From Spirochaetia bacterium (GTDB lineage: Bacteria > Spirochaetota > Spirochaetia > Sphaerochaetales > Sphaerochaetaceae): a DNA stretch of 64,000 nucleotides. The stretch lies in assembly GCA_022482625.1 (NCBI GenBank), contig JAKVOU010000001.1, forward strand, positions 2,466,784-2,530,783, read 5' to 3'. Numbering within the stretch: the first letter of the stretch is position 1; every line of letters begins with the position of its first letter. Under the pieces are notes generated by a model, which saw nothing but the letters and a program-made list of their open reading frames with translations, searched no databases and had not been told where the DNA came from. Made by a program: the position numbers and the translations under genes. Positions 1 to 8,278 of the stretch are shown here, in pieces.

Positions 1-747
1 CAGAAAGGGCGTCCTGCCCGATGTTACCGACTCAATGGAGCTTTTTCATTGACGTTGGTACTTGCCTTGTACCGTCGGAAAGAAAAAAATGTGATTGATC
101 TCAGATTGTTGGACCTGCTGGGTACTTGCCTTGCTGAAGAAAGACAGTGGATATGCCCTGCGGATGTACCGGCATTCCTGTTGCAGCTTGTTACGGATTT
201 CAAGCAACAGTATCCTGCTCTTTCCCTTGTTGTCTTTGGTATTCCCGGTGTCTGTACTGATGGGAAGATTACAAGATGTGATTGCTCTAGCCTCATAGGC
301 TGGGACCTTGGCAATTTTCCTGTAAGGACCATTGTCGAAAACGATATCAATGCAATGGTATATACACATGCAGGTACCGATGATGTCTGTGTCGGTATGT
401 ATGTACCGGACGGTGATGCCCCTGGTGTCGGTATCTGCATACATGGACATATCTTCAGGGGATTTGCGGGGCTAGCCGGTGAAGTAGATGCACTTTTGCC
501 TGATTGCCAGTGGTATAGGCCTGAAGATAGGGCAGCTTCATTGTCAGTGCTTGTCAGAGCCATTGCTTTCCTTTTGAATCCCAGTCGTCTGATAGTCTAT
601 GTACAGCGTCCTGACCAAGCAGAGGAAGCTTTGTTCAGGGCTTCGCTTAGTGACAGGCAATTGGGTAGCATCGAATTTATTTCTTCTATGGAAGAAGATT
701 ATCTTGCAGGGCTTGCCGCCCTAGGTCTTGAGGAGTTTTTCAGATGA
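1..747 (+). CDS. ROK-family protein, 5' end outside window
   Basis: The frame is open from base 1. The first visible residues (KGRPARCYRLN) resemble the linker that follows the winged-helix domain of ROK/NagC-type repressors, so the DNA-binding part probably lies upstream of the window. The visible part is the actin-like ROK fold: VENDINAM matches the conserved vENDanaa segment, and GVGICIHG...GLAGEVD matches the sugar-pocket and GEIGH region. The final GH of GEIGH is replaced and the CxCG zinc motif is absent, so it is probably a regulator rather than a sugar kinase. TTG at 49 is an internal codon, not a convincing start. Its stop overlaps the next gene by 4 bases (ATGA), indicating translational coupling to the MFS transporter, which is its likely functional partner. 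Confidence 0.75.
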   Translation, partial: QKGRPARCYRLNGAFSLTLVLALYRRKEKNVIDLRLLDLLGTCLAEERQWICPADVPAFLLQLVTDFKQQYPALSLVVFGIPGVCTDGKITRCDCSSLIGWDLGNFPVRTIVENDINAMVYTHAGTDDVCVGMYVPDGDAPGVGICIHGHIFRGFAGLAGEVDALLPDCQWYRPEDRAASLSVLVRAIAFLLNPSRLIVYVQRPDQAEEALFRASLSDRQLGSIEFISSMEEDYLAGLAALGLEEFFR

Positions 748-1889
748 CTGTCCTGTTGATCATCATATATTTGTCTTTCATCAGCCTTGGACTTCCTGAT
801 AGCCTATTGGGTGCAATCTGGCCCTCGCTTCATCTGAGCCTGTCTGTTCCCGTAAGTTATGCCGGAATACTAAGCTTTATTGTGTCGGGAGGAACTGTCG
901 TCTCAGCTTTGAGTGCCATGTGGCTTTTCAAACACGTGGGAACTGGCAAAACGATTGCCTTTTCTACACTGTTGACGTCTTTGGCACTGTTCGGTTATTC
1001 CATTGTTCCTTCCTTTTGGTTCCTGTTACCCATTTCTCTCGTGCTTGGACTTGGTGCCGGTGCCATTGATTCCGCTCTCAACAACTATGTCGCAGTCCAT
1101 TACAAGGCACGGCATATGTCGTTCCTTCATTGCTGTTGGGGACTTGGCGCTTCGATAGGGCCGTTGATTTTGTCAGCATTCCTTGCAAAGGGGAGCTGGC
1201 AGGCAGGATACAGGACTATCGCTTCCATCCAACTTTGCCTTGCTGCCGTACAGTTTGTTTCTATGCCGTTATGGAAAAGAAACCAACAGTGTGAAGTTAG
1301 GGGAGAAGTCTTGCAGGTTGCAGAAAGGAATTCCAAGACCATACCTTTGGCTTGTCTGGCTTTCTTTTTCTATTGTTCCTATGAAACGGGGAGTATCCTG
1401 TGGATTGCGACTTATTTTGTCAAGGTACTTGGTGCGGATCCTGTCTTTGCTGCAAAGGCTACTTCTGTCCTGTTTATTGGCATTACCGGTGGCAGATTCC
1501 TTTCTGGGCTTGTTTCTGATACGGTAGGTGTAGTCCGTATGATTTATATCGGTATTCTGCTTGCACTTTTGGCAACAATAGGTTTCCTGTTTGTCTCTGC
1601 TCTGTATGTTGCTTTGACTTTTGTTTTTCTGATAGGTCTTGGTATGGCTCCACTTTATCCTTCGATGATTCACCGTACGCCGCGCCGTTATGGGGCTGTG
1701 GATTCTCCTAGGGTAATAGGGCTGCAGATGGCCACTGCCTATGTCGGATCTTCAATAATGCCTCCTGTCATAGGTATCATATCTGTACGGGTAGGTTTCC
1801 GGATGCTTCCGATTATCGGTTTGGTCTGTCTTCTCTGTATGTTGGCCTGTACATGGATAGTGGAACATTCGAAGCCGATTCTTATCTGA
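744..1889 (+). CDS. MFS transporter
   Basis: A 381-residue protein made almost entirely of hydrophobic segments, consistent with 12 membrane helices. The N-terminal SLGLPDSLLGAIWP and the GLGAGAIDSALNNYV stretch resemble the sugar-type (FucP/GlcP-like) MFS families. The gene starts inside the stop codon of the ROK gene, so both are read from one mRNA. A ROK regulator coupled to such a transporter suggests sugar or amino-sugar uptake, but the substrate is not readable from sequence. No terminator is obvious before the MATE gene. Confidence 0.8.
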   Translation: MTVLLIIIYLSFISLGLPDSLLGAIWPSLHLSLSVPVSYAGILSFIVSGGTVVSALSAMWLFKHVGTGKTIAFSTLLTSLALFGYSIVPSFWFLLPISLVLGLGAGAIDSALNNYVAVHYKARHMSFLHCCWGLGASIGPLILSAFLAKGSWQAGYRTIASIQLCLAAVQFVSMPLWKRNQQCEVRGEVLQVAERNSKTIPLACLAFFFYCSYETGSILWIATYFVKVLGADPVFAAKATSVLFIGITGGRFLSGLVSDTVGVVRMIYIGILLALLATIGFLFVSALYVALTFVFLIGLGMAPLYPSMIHRTPRRYGAVDSPRVIGLQMATAYVGSSIMPPVIGIISVRVGFRMLPIIGLVCLLCMLACTWIVEHSKPILI

Positions 1890-2077
1890 GTTATAGGGAC
1901 TGTCTACCTGTTTTTTAAAACTTTACGGGAAATGATGTGTTTTCTTTGTTTGGGACTTGGCTTTTCTGGAAAAAAAATATATGTTCTGCAGTAATCCGTC
2001 CGTAAGTTTCGGTAGATGGTCTCTGCCAATATGACCGGTTGTGTATTTCAGGTTTTATATCTGGGGTGAGGTCTATA

Positions 2078-3427
2078 ATGACAAAAGATTTGACTGAAGG
2101 AAAACCTTTGCCGCTTATTCTGGGATTTGCTTTCCCTGCGTTGCTTGGGTATCTGTTTCAGCAGTTTTACAGTGTGGTGGATACTTTGATAGTCGGTAAG
2201 AGCCTTGGAGTGGAGGCACTTGCTGCCGTCGGGTCAACAGGAGCTGTCAATTTCCTGATCATCGGATTCTGCATGGGACTGTGTGGTGGTTTTTCAATTC
2301 CCGTTGCACAGAAGTTCGGAGCCAAGGACTATCGGACGATGCGTCAGTATGTGGTTAATTCCGGCTACCTGTCCATAGTATTTGCAATCGTGATGACAAT
2401 ACTCACGGTTATTTTCTGTCGCCCGATTCTTGAGATGATGCTGACGCCGGCAGATATCATTGATGATGCGGTTGCTTATATCCGCATCATTTTCTGGGGA
2501 ATTCCCTTGATCATTCTCTACAACATGGTTTCAAGCATCATCAGGGCGCTTGGAGACAGTCGGACTCCGGTATTGTTCCTTATCTTGGCATCTTTGCTGA
2601 ATATCGGTTTGGACTTGTTCTTTATCCTGGTACTGGGGCTTGGGGTTGCAGGAGCTGCCTTGGCTACGGTGATCAGCCAAGGAGTATCGGGGATTGCTTG
2701 CTTTGTTTTCATGTTGCATAAGTTTGATGTCCTTGTATTTTCCATTGATGACAAGAAGTTGCGTCCTTATCATTTCAAGACATTGTGCGGGGTAGGGGTT
2801 CCGATGGGACTTCAGTACTCAATTACAGCTATCGGAAGCGTCATTCTGCAGGCATCCGTAAACTCTCTTGGTTCCGGTGCTGTAGCGGCTGTTACCGCTG
2901 CTTCCAGGATTTCCATGTTTTTCTGTACCCCGTTTGATTCCCTTGGAACGACCATGGCTACCTACGGTGGACAGAATACCGGTGCAAACAAACTGGAGAG
3001 GCTCAAGTCAGGAGTCGGAGGCAGTTCCGTGATAGGACTGGTCTATTCCATCTTTGCTTTTCTTGTCATGCTTCGCTTCGGTGACAAACTCAGCTTGCTT
3101 TTCCTTGATGTGACTGAACAGACGATTGTAGCTGAGGCACATCAGTTCCTCGTTACTATCAGCGCCTTCTATTTCCCTTTGGCTTTGATAAATATCCTTC
3201 GTTTCATGATACAGGGCATGGGATACAGCAGGTTTGCTATTTTCTCTGGCATCTTCGAAATGGTTGCGAGGATTCTTGTTGCTCTTTTTGCTGTGCCGGT
3301 ATGGGGATTCAGTGCGGTCTGCTATGCTTCACCTTTTGCTTGGATACTGGCAGATATGTTCCTGATTCCGGCTTTCTTTGCCTGCTATCGCAGGCTTGAA
3401 AGGAAACTGAACAGGATACCGGAGTAA
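2078..3427 (+). CDS. MATE family efflux transporter
   Basis: A 449-residue multidrug and toxin extrusion-type exporter, expected to use a Na+ or H+ gradient. The N-terminus (TEGKPLPLILGFAFPALLGYLFQ) and the following YSVVDTLIVGKSLG are characteristic of the DinF/NorM-like clade, and two homologous halves of about six helices can be followed. I chose ATG 2078 because GGGGTGAG lies just upstream; the same frame extends to a TTG at 2039 without a better ribosome site. It stands alone between the MFS gene and the decayed yoaP region. Confidence 0.88.
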   Translation: MTKDLTEGKPLPLILGFAFPALLGYLFQQFYSVVDTLIVGKSLGVEALAAVGSTGAVNFLIIGFCMGLCGGFSIPVAQKFGAKDYRTMRQYVVNSGYLSIVFAIVMTILTVIFCRPILEMMLTPADIIDDAVAYIRIIFWGIPLIILYNMVSSIIRALGDSRTPVLFLILASLLNIGLDLFFILVLGLGVAGAALATVISQGVSGIACFVFMLHKFDVLVFSIDDKKLRPYHFKTLCGVGVPMGLQYSITAIGSVILQASVNSLGSGAVAAVTAASRISMFFCTPFDSLGTTMATYGGQNTGANKLERLKSGVGGSSVIGLVYSIFAFLVMLRFGDKLSLLFLDVTEQTIVAEAHQFLVTISAFYFPLALINILRFMIQGMGYSRFAIFSGIFEMVARILVALFAVPVWGFSAVCYASPFAWILADMFLIPAFFACYRRLERKLNRIPE

Positions 3428-3443
3428 GTGACTTGCCGATCAC

Positions 3444-3476
3444 ACCGGATTCCCGTGCAAATCACGAAAATCCGGT
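3444..3476. repeat. REP-like hairpin, copy 1
   Basis: Inverted repeat with 14-nt arms around a CAAAT loop (ACCGGATTCCCGTG and CACGAAAATCCGGT, two mismatches). The same hairpin recurs at 5531-5563 and, diverged, at 5459-5489. It lies 16 bases after the MATE stop and marks the left border of a duplicated segment. There is no T-run, so it is not a typical terminator. Confidence 0.7.
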
Positions 3477-4197
3477 GCCTACTAGAGTTCAAGGGAATAT
3501 CCTTGGAACTGGTGAGGAAAAGGAGAAGGTATCATAGGTCTGGCAGGAAAGATTCTCCATACATCTGCAATCCTGTACATGGGGGAACATATCAGGCAAT
3601 CCTGCCGATTGATAGATCAGGAATTGACTGTGCCCAAAGCCAGCAAGTGCTTGATCTGCTGTTCGGGGTATGATCCTGATAATCAATCAGAAGACGAGGC
3701 TGTAGTTTCATTTTTTGAGGATTCTCTTCAAGTAGGCAAGGTCCAGTAGGTTTACTGCCTCAAAATTTCCTTTATAGAACACTCCCCAGTTATTGAAGAC
3801 ACAAGGCAGGTCCTTTGCCTGTTGCAATGTATCTACTTGAACCAAGGATACAGGAATATCATTCATTTCACAGTATTGCCTTACCTTTTCAATACTTTGA
3901 GAGATGTAAGGACATTGCATGTCATAATAGATTGTCAGTTCTTTGCTGTCGATTTTTTCTTTTTTTGCATTTCGTGCAAATTTCGGTGTCGTTCCGTCAA
4001 AAGAAAGTGCAAGCAGTCCATATCCGTTTTCAGTAGCATCGACGGTTTCAAAACCAAAGTCATTGCAAAGGATTGGTTAGAAAGCCATTGCCGTTTTGCC
4101 TCAACACCTGGATGAGGTTTTTTACTGCGGATGATGCAGCATAGATGTTCATAAGAAAGGTTTTCTGCGGTCAAGTTTATAAAAGCAGTATGCAAAG
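3477..4197. repeat. Left copy of direct repeat flanking the AAA+ ATPase
   Basis: This stretch is repeated in the same orientation and order at 5564-5940, with internal deletions in the second copy. Shared blocks include the segment near 3535-3700 (matching about 5615-5790) and the segment near 3960-4050 (matching about 5800-5880). It contains the larger yoaP remnant. Together with the right copy it brackets the ATPase gene, an arrangement that could allow excision by homologous recombination. Confidence 0.75.
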
Positions 4198-4201
4198 TCA
4201 A
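3708..4201 (-). pseudogene. yoaP-like GNAT acetyltransferase remnant
   Basis: Reading leftward, the first part (FINLTAENLSYEHLCC, then EAKRQWL) matches the N-terminus of YoaP-type GNAT proteins. After a deletion of roughly 100 codons and a frame change it resumes as TENGYGLLALSFDGTTPKFA and runs through the YoaP C-terminal domain (YYDMQCPY ... CVFNNWGVFYKG) to a stop at 3708. The acetyl-CoA binding core is gone, so it cannot be active. Its original start is lost where the ATPase gene ends at 4198. A second, more reduced copy lies at 5799-5944. Confidence 0.75.
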
Positions 4202-5451
4202 AGCTCCAAGCTATCCTTCTTCAAAAGAAAGTCCCAAATCCCCATGGTGATGATACCATCATCATCTCTCTTCAACTTGATGTCATCCTTGACCACAATG
4301 ATCTTTTTGAATGAATCACCGATTCCAAGCAATGGACGGCGTTCCTGCTTCAATTTTTCCTGCGAAGACATTTCAAAAGCGGATTGAATATAGTATTTCT
4401 GCCCTCCTCGATTCGCAATGAAATCTACCTCAAGCTGCTTATGTTTCCGTAAACCTCCAGGCAGGGTTTCTGTAAAATCCACGATACCGACATCTACCCG
4501 ATACCCTCGGACCCTAAGCTCATTGTAGATAATGTTCTCCATTATATGATTTTCTTCCTGTTGTCGAAATCCCAACCTGGCATTCCGCAGTCCGACATCG
4601 GTAAAGTAATATTTTTGCGGAGTTTCAATATATGCCTTGCCTTTCACGTCATACCGCTTGGCTTTCTCCAACAAAAAAGCATCTTCAAAAAAACTGATAT
4701 ACCTGCTGATTGTCTTATCAGTAATCCTACTATGCTTGACCGTTTGAAACGTCTTTGCAAGTTTGCTTGGATTGGTCAGAGAACCTATCGAGGAAGCCAG
4801 GATATCTACAAGCTCTTCAACTTCGCTTTCATTCTGAACCCTGTTATGTTCCAGGATATCGCTGAAATAGACCTTTCTGAAAAGAGAATCAAGATATTCA
4901 GCCCGAGTAGTATCGTCATCCATCCTAAGGATCAGAGGAAGCCCACCATACGTGTAATATTCCTTCCATGCTTGTGATATGGAACCGTCATAGGCACTGC
5001 AATATTCTGAAAAATTCAAAGGATATACACGAATCTCATCACTGCGCCCCCGTAACTCAGTAAGGATATCGCTGGAAAGAAATTTCGAGTTGCTTCCAGT
5101 AACATACAGATCTACATTGTCAATATGATTGAGTCCGTTGACAAGGTCAGAAAAATCTTTTACGAACTGGATTTCATCCAAGCAGACATAATAAGTATCA
5201 GAATCCTTTATCAGAGCCTTTATGTAATCATAAAGAGCATGTTTGTCCCGAAGCGATTCATTTTTTAAATCATCCAGGGCAATTTGGACAATATGATCCT
5301 CTTTTATTCCTTTGGCGATAAGATAATCACGATATAACTTGAATAGCAAATATGATTTGCCACATCTCCTTATTCCTGTGATAACTTTCACCAGTGTATT
5401 TTTTTCACGCTTGATAAGCTTATCCAGATATTCATCTCTTTTGATTTCCAT
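4198..5451 (-). CDS. AAA+ ATPase with DUF4143-type C-terminal domain
   Basis: A 417-residue protein of the AAA_14/DUF4143 group. The P-loop is GIRRCGKS (residues 26-33) and the Walker B is YYVCLDEIQ, followed by the sensor-like VTGSNSKFL. The C-terminal half carries QLEVDFIAN and YIQSAFEM, the arrangement seen in PD-(D/E)xK-like DUF4143 domains. The family is widespread in bacterial accessory DNA and its role is not settled; links to toxin/antitoxin or mobile islands are inference. It lies between two direct repeats of yoaP debris, with a hairpin (5459-5489) in its 5' region. Its 3' end abuts the truncated yoaP start, suggesting it arrived by insertion or rearrangement. Confidence 0.85.
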   Translation of the reverse strand: MEIKRDEYLDKLIKREKNTLVKVITGIRRCGKSYLLFKLYRDYLIAKGIKEDHIVQIALDDLKNESLRDKHALYDYIKALIKDSDTYYVCLDEIQFVKDFSDLVNGLNHIDNVDLYVTGSNSKFLSSDILTELRGRSDEIRVYPLNFSEYCSAYDGSISQAWKEYYTYGGLPLILRMDDDTTRAEYLDSLFRKVYFSDILEHNRVQNESEVEELVDILASSIGSLTNPSKLAKTFQTVKHSRITDKTISRYISFFEDAFLLEKAKRYDVKGKAYIETPQKYYFTDVGLRNARLGFRQQEENHIMENIIYNELRVRGYRVDVGIVDFTETLPGGLRKHKQLEVDFIANRGGQKYYIQSAFEMSSQEKLKQERRPLLGIGDSFKKIIVVKDDIKLKRDDDGIITMGIWDFLLKKDSLEL

Positions 5452-5458
5452 ATACTCT

Positions 5459-5489
5459 CCGAATTTCCGTGTAAATCACTGAAATTCGG
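5459..5489. repeat. REP-like hairpin, diverged copy
   Basis: Thirteen-nt arms (CCGAATTTCCGTG and CACTGAAATTCGG, one mismatch) around TAAAT. It sits 8-38 bases upstream of the ATPase start codon and would form in its mRNA leader if transcription starts upstream. It is clearly related to the hairpins at 3444 and 5531. Confidence 0.65.
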
Positions 5490-5530
5490 TATCAGTATAG
5501 CTTAAATGAACTAAATTGCAATAGAAACTT

Positions 5531-5563
5531 ACCGGATTTCCGTGCAAATCACGAAAATCCGGT
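5531..5563. repeat. REP-like hairpin, copy 2
   Basis: Arms ACCGGATTTCCGTG and CACGAAAATCCGGT with a CAAAT loop, one mismatch in 14 pairs. It is nearly identical to the copy at 3444 and, like it, heads a copy of the direct repeat. Confidence 0.7.
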
Positions 5564-5940
5564 GCCTACTAGGGTGCAAGGGAATATCCTTGGAACTGGT
5601 GGGGAAAAAAGAAGGTATCATAAGTCGAGCAAGAAAGATTCTCCATACATCTGCAATCCTGTACATGGGGGAACATATCAGGTAATCCTGCTGGTTGATA
5701 GATCAGGAATTGACTGTGCCCAAAGCCAGCAAGTGCTTGATCTGCTGTTTAGGGTATGCTCCTGATAATCAATCAGAAGACGAGGTTGCAATTTCACTTT
5801 TTTTGCATTTTGTGAAAACTTCGGTGTTGTTCCGTCAAAAGAAAGTGCAAGCAGTTCATATCCGTTTTCAGTAGCATAGATGTTCATAAGAAAGGTTTTC
5901 TGCGGTCAAGTTTATAAAATCAGAATGCAAAGGTAAAGTT
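5564..5940. repeat. Right copy of direct repeat flanking the AAA+ ATPase
   Basis: Shortened duplicate of 3477-4197. The first roughly 230 bases align nearly base for base with the left copy. It then skips the YoaP C-terminal domain and part of the N-terminal region, and keeps only the blocks encoding TENGYELLALSFDGTTPKF and FINLTAENLSYEHLC on the minus strand. The deletions are nested inside those of the left copy, so it is the more decayed of the two. Confidence 0.72.
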
Positions 5941-5944
5941 TCCA
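5799..5944 (-). pseudogene. Second yoaP-like remnant
   Basis: It begins with an ATG at 5944 and reads METLPLHSDFINLTAENLSY before a stop. The codons for TENGYELLALSFDGTTPKFS follow in another frame. This copy preserves the original start codon region that the other copy lost, but lacks the catalytic domain and the whole YoaP C-terminal domain. Confidence 0.65.
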
Positions 5945-6173
5945 TGCTACCACCTTGTTGCTGGTCAGATAATCATATTGTATTCCTGTATTTGAAAAAG
6001 AATTTACGGCAGAGTTTATCATACTGCAGGATAATTTTCTTCATGAAACGACTCTGGGAAGATATATCGGTATATTGCATCTTCTACAGAAGGAACTTAA
6101 ATTTTTTTTGTAAAGACCAGCATCAATTCTACATTGGCATTGGCGTGTATGCAAGGACAATACATTTTTTATA

Positions 6174-6785
6174 TTACTTTGTACCGACGACAACGAACCA
6201 TTTTCCATTTGCATGGATATGCGTTTCTATGGAACTGAAACCGGTTTGTTCCATTGTATCGGCGATTTCAGTGGGCGAATATATCTGTAGGTCGATATAT
6301 TTCTTCCATAGTCTTGTATCTTTTTCCGCATAGGCTTCATTTGCTACCATGAAGTGTCCACCGGTTTTCAACACTTTGGCCACTTCTGCAAAATTTTGGG
6401 TGAGGTCAGGCCAGAAATAGACTGTCTCGAAAGCTGTAACACCATCAAAAGTATCAGAAGAGAAAGGCAATTGGGAGACATCGCCTAAGGCAATCTTTAC
6501 ACTGCCGTTTGCTATTGCTTTCTTATTATATTTCTTTGCTTTGTTGATGCTGGCTATCGAATAATCTAGGCCAAAAACAGTATTTTGGGTTTTCTTTGCC
6601 ATTATGCTGATATTCCGACCTCCGCCACAGCCGATATCCAGCAGACGGTCATGGTTTTTGATAGGGAAAAACTGCAAGGACCATATGGCACCTCTATGAT
6701 GTCCTACATTCATTATCCAAAGCATGGATTTGCCGGAAAAAGAGGTTTGTGGCTTTCTTGTATTAGATAGAAAATTTTTAAACAT
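6174..6785 (-). CDS. Class I SAM-dependent methyltransferase
   Basis: A 203-residue Rossmann-fold methyltransferase. Motif I is LLDIGCGGGRNI, the acidic residue of strand 2 is in FGLDYS, motif II/III is ALGDVSQLPFSSDTFDGVTAFET, and AEVAKVLKTGGHFMVANE is the post-motif helix and strand. This is the general UbiE/small-molecule methyltransferase pattern; the substrate is unknown. The gene stands alone between the yoaP debris and the methionine operon. Confidence 0.82.
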   Translation of the reverse strand: MFKNFLSNTRKPQTSFSGKSMLWIMNVGHHRGAIWSLQFFPIKNHDRLLDIGCGGGRNISIMAKKTQNTVFGLDYSIASINKAKKYNKKAIANGSVKIALGDVSQLPFSSDTFDGVTAFETVYFWPDLTQNFAEVAKVLKTGGHFMVANEAYAEKDTRLWKKYIDLQIYSPTEIADTMEQTGFSSIETHIHANGKWFVVVGTK

Positions 6786-7043
6786 ACTCTATTTTTTTTA
6801 CACGAAACAGAATTTGTCAAGGGCCTGTTTGTCCAACAGAAAATAGAGATAGTGGAAAAGGTTGTATGTGACGGCCGTATTTACCTAGGTATACGCATTT
6901 CGTCTGCGTGTTTAGTTTTCGAGGTTGCATCCTTATGGACAACCTAGCCTTTGCAGTTTTTCTTTCTGTTCTATGTCCTTATTGATGATTGATGATTTGT
7001 AAGTGCATGTATTTGGTTACGGTATGCAAGGCCAGAGAAAAAA
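6786..7043. other. Non-coding stretch after the methyltransferase gene
   Basis: No convincing ORF. A small inverted repeat (GGTTG at about 6923 with CAACC at about 6940) is the only structure noted. The left part should contain the promoter of the leftward methyltransferase gene, but no strong hexamer pair was found. Confidence 0.4.
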
Positions 7044-7067
7044 GGAATCCGGCAAGGACCGGATCCC
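7044..7067 (-). terminator. Terminator of the methionine operon
   Basis: Inverted repeat GGAATCCGG ... CCGGATCCC just beyond the aminotransferase stop (7086). Read leftward it is followed by TTTTTT, so it fits a rho-independent terminator for the metQ-to-aminotransferase transcript. Confidence 0.7.
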
Positions 7068-7085
7068 CTTTTCTTGCATGAAATA

Positions 7086-8264
7086 TCAGATGGTATAACC
7101 TTTCTCTTTCCAGATATCTCTTAGCTTGAGCAATCTCTTGCCTGCAGCATGGAGTGTTCCTTCCTGTTTTGCAAAATGGAACCTGATGAGGTTGTGTACT
7201 GGTTCCCTGAAGAAACTGGACCCAGGGACTGCGGCTACGCCGACTTCCTTGGCAAGCCACTCGCAAAAACGCGTATCATCATGGCTGTCAAATTGGCTGA
7301 TATCTACCAGGACGTAGTAAGCTCCCTGGGGACGGGTATAAGGCAATTGTATCTGATCCAGGTATGAGAGGAAGACATCACGTTTCTTTGTATAAGCCGA
7401 AAGGAGGTCGGTATAGTAGGAAGGGGGAAGCTCCAGACCTGCTACTGCTGCTTCCTGCAATGGTGCTGCGGCTCCGACGGTGAGGAAATCATGGACTTTC
7501 TTGATGCTGTCCATGGCCTTTTCAGGGCCGATTACATAGCCTAGCCGCCATCCTGTGATGGAGTAGGTTTTTGACAGGGAACTGCAGGTGATCGTCCGAT
7601 CCCACATGTCAGGCAATGTTGCAAAATGAATGTGCTTGTATGGTTCGTAGACGATGTGTTCATATACTTCGTCTGTAATTACCCATACATCATGTTTCTT
7701 TGCAAGGTCTGCAATGTAGTCAAGTTCGCTTCGGGTAAAGACCTTTCCCGTCGGGTTGCTTGGGTTGCAGAGAATGAGGGCCTTCGGATGCTGCTCAAAG
7801 GCCTTTGCAAGTACTTCCTTGTCAAATGAGAATTGAGGAGGAACCAGAGGCACATAGATGGGAATTGCTCCGCTGAGTATGGCATCTGCTCCATAGTTTT
7901 CATAGAAGGGAGAAAAGACAACTACCTTGTCGCCAGGGTTCACTACAGAAAGCATTGCAGCCATCATGGCTTCGGTTGATCCGCAGGTAACTACGATTTC
8001 CTTGTCAGGATTGACTTGCCGTCCACTGAAGTATGCTTGCTTTTTTGCCAAGGCTTCCCTGAATGTCTGTGATCCCCAGGTCACTGCGTACTGATGGGGA
8101 CCCTTGAATGCAATCTTGGAAAGGGCTTTCTGCAGTTGCATGGGAGGATCGAAATCAGGGAAGCCCTGCGAAAGATTGATGCTTCCGTATCTGTTTGCCA
8201 CGCGGGTCATGCGGCGTATGACTGACTCGGTAAAACCGTGTGTTCTGTTGCTTGTTTCTGGCAT
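7086..8264 (-). CDS. PLP aminotransferase, YbdL (methionine transaminase)-like
   Basis: A 392-residue fold-type I class I/II aminotransferase. It has the N-terminal GSINLSQGFPDFDPP, ILCNPSNPTGKVF, VITDEVYEHIVY and the PLP-lysine motif SSLSKTYSITGWRLGY. The pattern is closest to the kynurenine/methionine aminotransferase subgroup that includes E. coli YbdL. I chose ATG 8264 because GAGGAG lies 6 bases upstream; an in-frame ATG at 8282 overlaps the previous stop but has no better site. It is last in an operon with metQNI and an HcxA-like dehydrogenase, so a role in interconverting methionine and its 2-oxo acid is likely (inference). Confidence 0.82.
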   Translation of the reverse strand: MPETSNRTHGFTESVIRRMTRVANRYGSINLSQGFPDFDPPMQLQKALSKIAFKGPHQYAVTWGSQTFREALAKKQAYFSGRQVNPDKEIVVTCGSTEAMMAAMLSVVNPGDKVVVFSPFYENYGADAILSGAIPIYVPLVPPQFSFDKEVLAKAFEQHPKALILCNPSNPTGKVFTRSELDYIADLAKKHDVWVITDEVYEHIVYEPYKHIHFATLPDMWDRTITCSSLSKTYSITGWRLGYVIGPEKAMDSIKKVHDFLTVGAAAPLQEAAVAGLELPPSYYTDLLSAYTKKRDVFLSYLDQIQLPYTRPQGAYYVLVDISQFDSHDDTRFCEWLAKEVGVAAVPGSSFFREPVHNLIRFHFAKQEGTLHAAGKRLLKLRDIWKEKGYTI

Positions 8265-8278
8265 GATAGGCTCCTCGA

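Noticed and set aside
3428-3673. Small ORFs inside the direct repeats
   Set aside because: Their frames differ between the two repeat copies, so they are not conserved coding sequence.
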